17,170 bases of DNA from Methanobacteriota archaeon (GTDB taxonomy: Archaea > Thermoplasmatota > Poseidoniia > Poseidoniales > Thalassarchaeaceae): the NCBI GenBank assembly GCA_002719615.1, contig PBHZ01000014.1, forward strand, positions 8,986 through 26,155, given 5' to 3'. The notes below the pieces were generated by a model. The model was not told the DNA's origin. It searched no databases and was given only the letters and a program-made list of their open reading frames with translations. The translations under genes and the position numbers were made by a program. How positions within the stretch are numbered: the first letter of the stretch is position 1; every line of letters begins with the position of its first letter. This document shows, piece by piece, positions 14,565 to 17,170 of this stretch.

Positions 14565-15196
14565 TGAAAATAAGTTACGCGGTTACAACACACAATGAGC
14601 ACAAAGAAATTGCAGAGCTCATACCTTTTATACTAAAACATAAAGACAAAGAAGACGAATTAGTTATAATAGATGATCATTCTGATTATAAAACGTGGTA
14701 TGTTTTTGACGAATACATACATGATTTAGATAGCGGAATAAAGTTTGTAGAACACGGATTTGGAGGAGATTTTAGCATACACAAAAACTTTATGAACAGT
14801 CAGTGTAGTGGAGAGTGGATTGTTAATATCGATGCAGATGAGATGCCAAATGAGTTTTTAATGAAAAATATAAAAGGCTTATTAGAAATGAATCCAGAAG
14901 TAGACTTATTTTGGGTGCCAAGAGTTAACACGGTAAATGGAATAACACCAGAGCACGCTAGAATGTGGGGCTATCAACTAAACAAAGAAGGTTGGGTAAA
15001 CTGGCCAGATCCACAACAAAGAATTTATAGAAATAGAGAAGATATTAAATGGACAAGAAGAGTTCATGAAAGATTGGTTGGTGCAGATAAAGACGCATTT
15101 TTACCATTTGAAGAGCAGTGGTGTTTTTATCATCACAAGACTTTAGAAAAACAAGCATCACAAAATAAGTTATATGGAAACATACAAAATAATTGA
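14564..15196 (+). CDS. GT2-family (GT-A fold) glycosyltransferase
   Basis: 210 residues. The N-terminal MKISYAVTTHNE opens a GT-A nucleotide-sugar fold. Asp37-Asp38 in VIIDDHSD bind the nucleotide, and the metal-binding DxD is Asp90-Ala-Asp92 in VNIDADEMP. The C-terminal stretch (WPDPQQRIYRNREDIKWTRRVHERL) matches the WaaE/TPR-associated GT2 enzymes, where RVHE follows the acceptor site. There is no membrane anchor, unlike processive GT2 synthases, so a single-sugar transfer in the cytoplasm is likely. The last 23 bases overlap the sialyltransferase-like gene. Confidence 0.85.
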   Translation: MKISYAVTTHNEHKEIAELIPFILKHKDKEDELVIIDDHSDYKTWYVFDEYIHDLDSGIKFVEHGFGGDFSIHKNFMNSQCSGEWIVNIDADEMPNEFLMKNIKGLLEMNPEVDLFWVPRVNTVNGITPEHARMWGYQLNKEGWVNWPDPQQRIYRNREDIKWTRRVHERLVGADKDAFLPFEEQWCFYHHKTLEKQASQNKLYGNIQNN

Positions 15197-15968
15197 ATTT
15201 AATGTTCCTGAGCCGCATAGGTTTGGAAACAGATTAGATACAACAAAATCAGATTTACAAGCAGTAAGAAATGATGTTAAAATATCATCAAAATTTAATC
15301 AGTTTGTAAAAGACAAATCTGTAATTGTTATTGGACCTTCACCGTATTTGAAAGGATTGGGCAGAGGAAAAATAATAGATGAATATGATATTGTTGTAAG
15401 ATTAAATAAAGGCTGGAATGTTTCAGAAGAATTACAGAAAGATTATGGTAAAAAGACAACAATCAGGTATCACTGTATGATGGAACATGAAAGCAATGGC
15501 GGTAAATATGAAATTGAAAATATGCAATCAAAAGGTGTTGAATGGTTAGCATCACAGTTTCCGTACAATTTAGATTATTTTCATAATGACAATAAAAAAT
15601 TTAGAGATCTAAATAAAGATAGAATTAATTTTCATGTGCCTGCTGATATTTTGTATCACTTAAATTTACATGAGATGATGCAAACAAGAGCAAATGTTGC
15701 AACCTCTGCAGTTTTCGATCTTATAAATTATGATGTTAAAAATCTGCATCTATCAGGCATATCATTTTATAGAGACGGATGGGTTGGAGATTATAAGTCT
15801 GGTGCAGAAAATGTTGATAAAGACGGCAAATATTCAATGGATATGAAAGACATGCAAAAAGAAGGACATGCGCAAGAAGCACAAATGCATCTTATTAATT
15901 TACTATTACAATCAGAAACAAAGTTTACTGTTGATAAAGAAATACAAAAAATATTGGAGTCAGTATGA
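15174..15968 (+). CDS. GT29 sialyltransferase-like glycosyltransferase
   Basis: 264 residues resembling the GT29 family, better known from animal Golgi sialyltransferases and also found in some bacteria and phages. Sialylmotif L-like: VIVIGPSPYLKGLGRG then IDEYDIVVRLN (50-78), matching the family's VGNxxxLxxxxxGxxID..DxVxRxN. Sialylmotif S-like: ANVATSAVFDLIN then NLHLSGISFY (173-199). His232 and Glu235 (EGHAQEAQ) fit motif VS. No signal peptide or membrane anchor, so cytoplasmic. The donor may be a CMP-activated nonulosonate or Kdo, but no CMP-sugar synthetase is in the window. Motifs match in order and spacing; identity is from memory rather than alignment. The GT2 gene upstream and epimerase downstream (ATGA) overlap it. 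Confidence 0.72.
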   Translation: METYKIIEFNVPEPHRFGNRLDTTKSDLQAVRNDVKISSKFNQFVKDKSVIVIGPSPYLKGLGRGKIIDEYDIVVRLNKGWNVSEELQKDYGKKTTIRYHCMMEHESNGGKYEIENMQSKGVEWLASQFPYNLDYFHNDNKKFRDLNKDRINFHVPADILYHLNLHEMMQTRANVATSAVFDLINYDVKNLHLSGISFYRDGWVGDYKSGAENVDKDGKYSMDMKDMQKEGHAQEAQMHLINLLLQSETKFTVDKEIQKILESV

Positions 15969-16918
15969 AAAAAGTTTTAATCACAGGTGGCGCAGGATAT
16001 ATTGGAACAGAATTGACATCTTTGCTTTTAGAAAGTGGACATGAAGTAACTGTTTATGATACATTAATGTATGACGGTGCTATTTTAATTCCATTTTTTA
16101 AAGATAATAATTTTAAATTTATCAAAGGTGATATATTAGATACAGAAAAATTATCAGAAGCGATAAAAGGTCAAGATGTCGTAATACATTTAGCAGCTGT
16201 TGTAGGATATTTTGCATGTGATAAAAATAAGAGGTTGTCTGTAGACATAAATGTCAAAGGTACAAAAAACGTAATCGATTGTATGACAGAAGATCAGCTG
16301 TTATTGTTCGGATCTACAGGTTCTAATTACGGAAAAGTTGACGGCATATGCCTAGAAACAACACCTTTAAATCCATCAACACTTTATGGTGAGACAAAAA
16401 CAGAGGCTGAAGAAATTGTGATGGCAGAACATAAAAATTCAATAGCTTATAGATTTGCAACTGCGTTCGGAGTATCACCAAGACTTCGTATGGACCTTCT
16501 AATTAACGATCTAGCGTACAAAGCAGTTACAGATGGGTGTTTGGTTATCTACCAATCTACAGCAATGAGAACTTTTATACATGTAAGAGATATGGCAATG
16601 TCATTTTTATTTGCAATCCATAATGCAGACAAAATGAAAGGTGAAGTTTATAATTGTGGATCGAACAGTTTAAATTATTCTAAACGTGATATATGCGAAA
16701 TGATAAAAGAAAAGACAGACTGTTACATTCACTACAACGATTTTGATTATGATAAAGATAATAGAGACTATGAAGTTTCTTACGACAAATTACAATCTTT
16801 AGGGTTTGATGTCTCTGTTTCTGTCGAAGAAGGAATAGATGAGCTATTAAGTGTTTATAAAGTATTAAATTTTGTAGATCAAAGATATTTGAATACAGGA
16901 TTTCCAGAAATTAATTAG
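15965..16918 (+). CDS. NAD-dependent epimerase/dehydratase (extended SDR, sugar nucleotide)
   Basis: 317 residues. The N-terminal dinucleotide site is GGAGYIG (8-14), and the acidic residue after strand two is Asp32 (VYDTL). The catalytic Tyr141-x3-Lys145 (STLYGETK) and Ser117-Thr118 (FGSTGS) complete the extended short-chain dehydrogenase/epimerase active site. Family members epimerise, dehydrate or reduce nucleotide sugars such as UDP-Glc, GDP-Man or dTDP-Glc. Which one cannot be told from these motifs. It precedes a DegT-type aminotransferase by eight bases, a usual pair for making amino-deoxysugars, so its product probably supplies the glycosyltransferases upstream. It overlaps the sialyltransferase-like gene by four bases (ATGA). 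Confidence 0.9.
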   Translation: MKKVLITGGAGYIGTELTSLLLESGHEVTVYDTLMYDGAILIPFFKDNNFKFIKGDILDTEKLSEAIKGQDVVIHLAAVVGYFACDKNKRLSVDINVKGTKNVIDCMTEDQLLLFGSTGSNYGKVDGICLETTPLNPSTLYGETKTEAEEIVMAEHKNSIAYRFATAFGVSPRLRMDLLINDLAYKAVTDGCLVIYQSTAMRTFIHVRDMAMSFLFAIHNADKMKGEVYNCGSNSLNYSKRDICEMIKEKTDCYIHYNDFDYDKDNRDYEVSYDKLQSLGFDVSVSVEEGIDELLSVYKVLNFVDQRYLNTGFPEIN

Positions 16919-16926
16919 GAGTTACT

Positions 16927-17170
16927 ATGAGTGAAATGTATTGGCCGCTAATGAAAGACTGCATAACAGATGAAGATAAAAAAGCAATGTCTGATTTTGT
17001 GATGACTGCAGGTAGATTTACAAATGGTCCGAGAGTAAAACAATTTGAAGAAGAATGGTCAAAATGGCTAGGTGTAAAAAGATCTTTATTTGTATCTTCA
17101 GGAAGCACAGCAAATTTTTTATTAGTTGCAGCAATAAAAGAATTATATGGATTAAAAGACGGTGATAAAG
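16927..17170 (+). CDS. DegT/DnrJ/EryC1-type sugar aminotransferase (3' partial)
   Basis: The first 81 codons of a gene that runs off the right edge. The N terminus has the family's opening: WPLMKDCIT, then TNGPRVKQFEEEWSKWLGVK (32-51), then SSGSTAN (57-63), where the Ser/Thr residues hold the PLP phosphate. AGGAG at 16917-16921 lies five bases before the ATG, which fixes the start. Full members are about 370-400 residues and add an amino group to a keto-sugar nucleotide. The PLP lysine would be outside the window. It pairs with the epimerase just upstream. Confidence 0.88.
   Translation, partial: MSEMYWPLMKDCITDEDKKAMSDFVMTAGRFTNGPRVKQFEEEWSKWLGVKRSLFVSSGSTANFLLVAAIKELYGLKDGDK

Overview
The window reads as part of a lytic-style bacteriophage genome, probably from a low-GC marine phage. 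This rests on three things. From about 545 onward every gene is on the plus strand, and most overlap or abut their neighbours through ATGA, TAATG or TAGTG junctions. A replicative polymerase sits among thymidylate, dUTP and dCMP enzymes. Many small unrecognised genes are interspersed. No capsid, tail, terminase, integrase or lysis gene is visible, so 'phage' is an inference from gene content and layout. Marine origin is a softer inference from low GC and protein style.

Layout. (1) 1-426 is the C-terminal end of a TonB-dependent outer-membrane receptor with clearly higher GC, closed by a strong intrinsic terminator. (2) 545-2786 is a nucleotide-pool block: nucleoside 2-deoxyribosyltransferase-like protein, HD-type 5'-deoxynucleotidase, a divergent ThyX and a MazG/dUTPase-like pyrophosphohydrolase. 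(3) 2847-6482 is a full-length C-family DNA polymerase III alpha subunit (DnaE) with an apparently intact PHP metal site. (4) 6507-9191 holds a kinase fused to a thymidylate-synthase/dCMP-hydroxymethylase-like half domain, dCMP deaminase, a small PD-(D/E)XK-like protein, a DUF1599/Nmad1-like protein, a lipoprotein and a small zinc-knuckle/AT-hook protein. (5) 9252-10804 holds a Cas4/AddB-like four-cysteine nuclease and two unknowns. (6) 10805-17170 is a glycosylation block: two GT-B glycosyltransferases, an overlooked 38-codon membrane-peptide ORF, two unknowns, a GT2 glycosyltransferase, a GT29 sialyltransferase-like enzyme, an NAD-dependent sugar epimerase and the start of a DegT-type sugar aminotransferase.

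How it fits together. The first half controls dNTP supply and copies the genome. The fusion gene keeps the cysteine, RSxD motif and the Asn-to-Asp change typical of dCMP (not dUMP) hydroxymethylases, and an Nmad1-like protein lies in the same operon. Modified cytosine in this phage's DNA is therefore a reasonable hypothesis. The sugar genes could decorate that DNA, the virion, or the host surface; the sequence does not decide between these. Three near-identical promoter-like elements (about 2793, 6473 and 9197) head the dnaE, kinase-fusion and nuclease transcription units. Each carries a TTAGATTCTAA-type palindrome over its -10 region, suggesting a common regulator or sigma specificity.

No tRNA, CRISPR array, insertion sequence or attachment site was seen. 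No gene-free gap exceeds about 120 bases.
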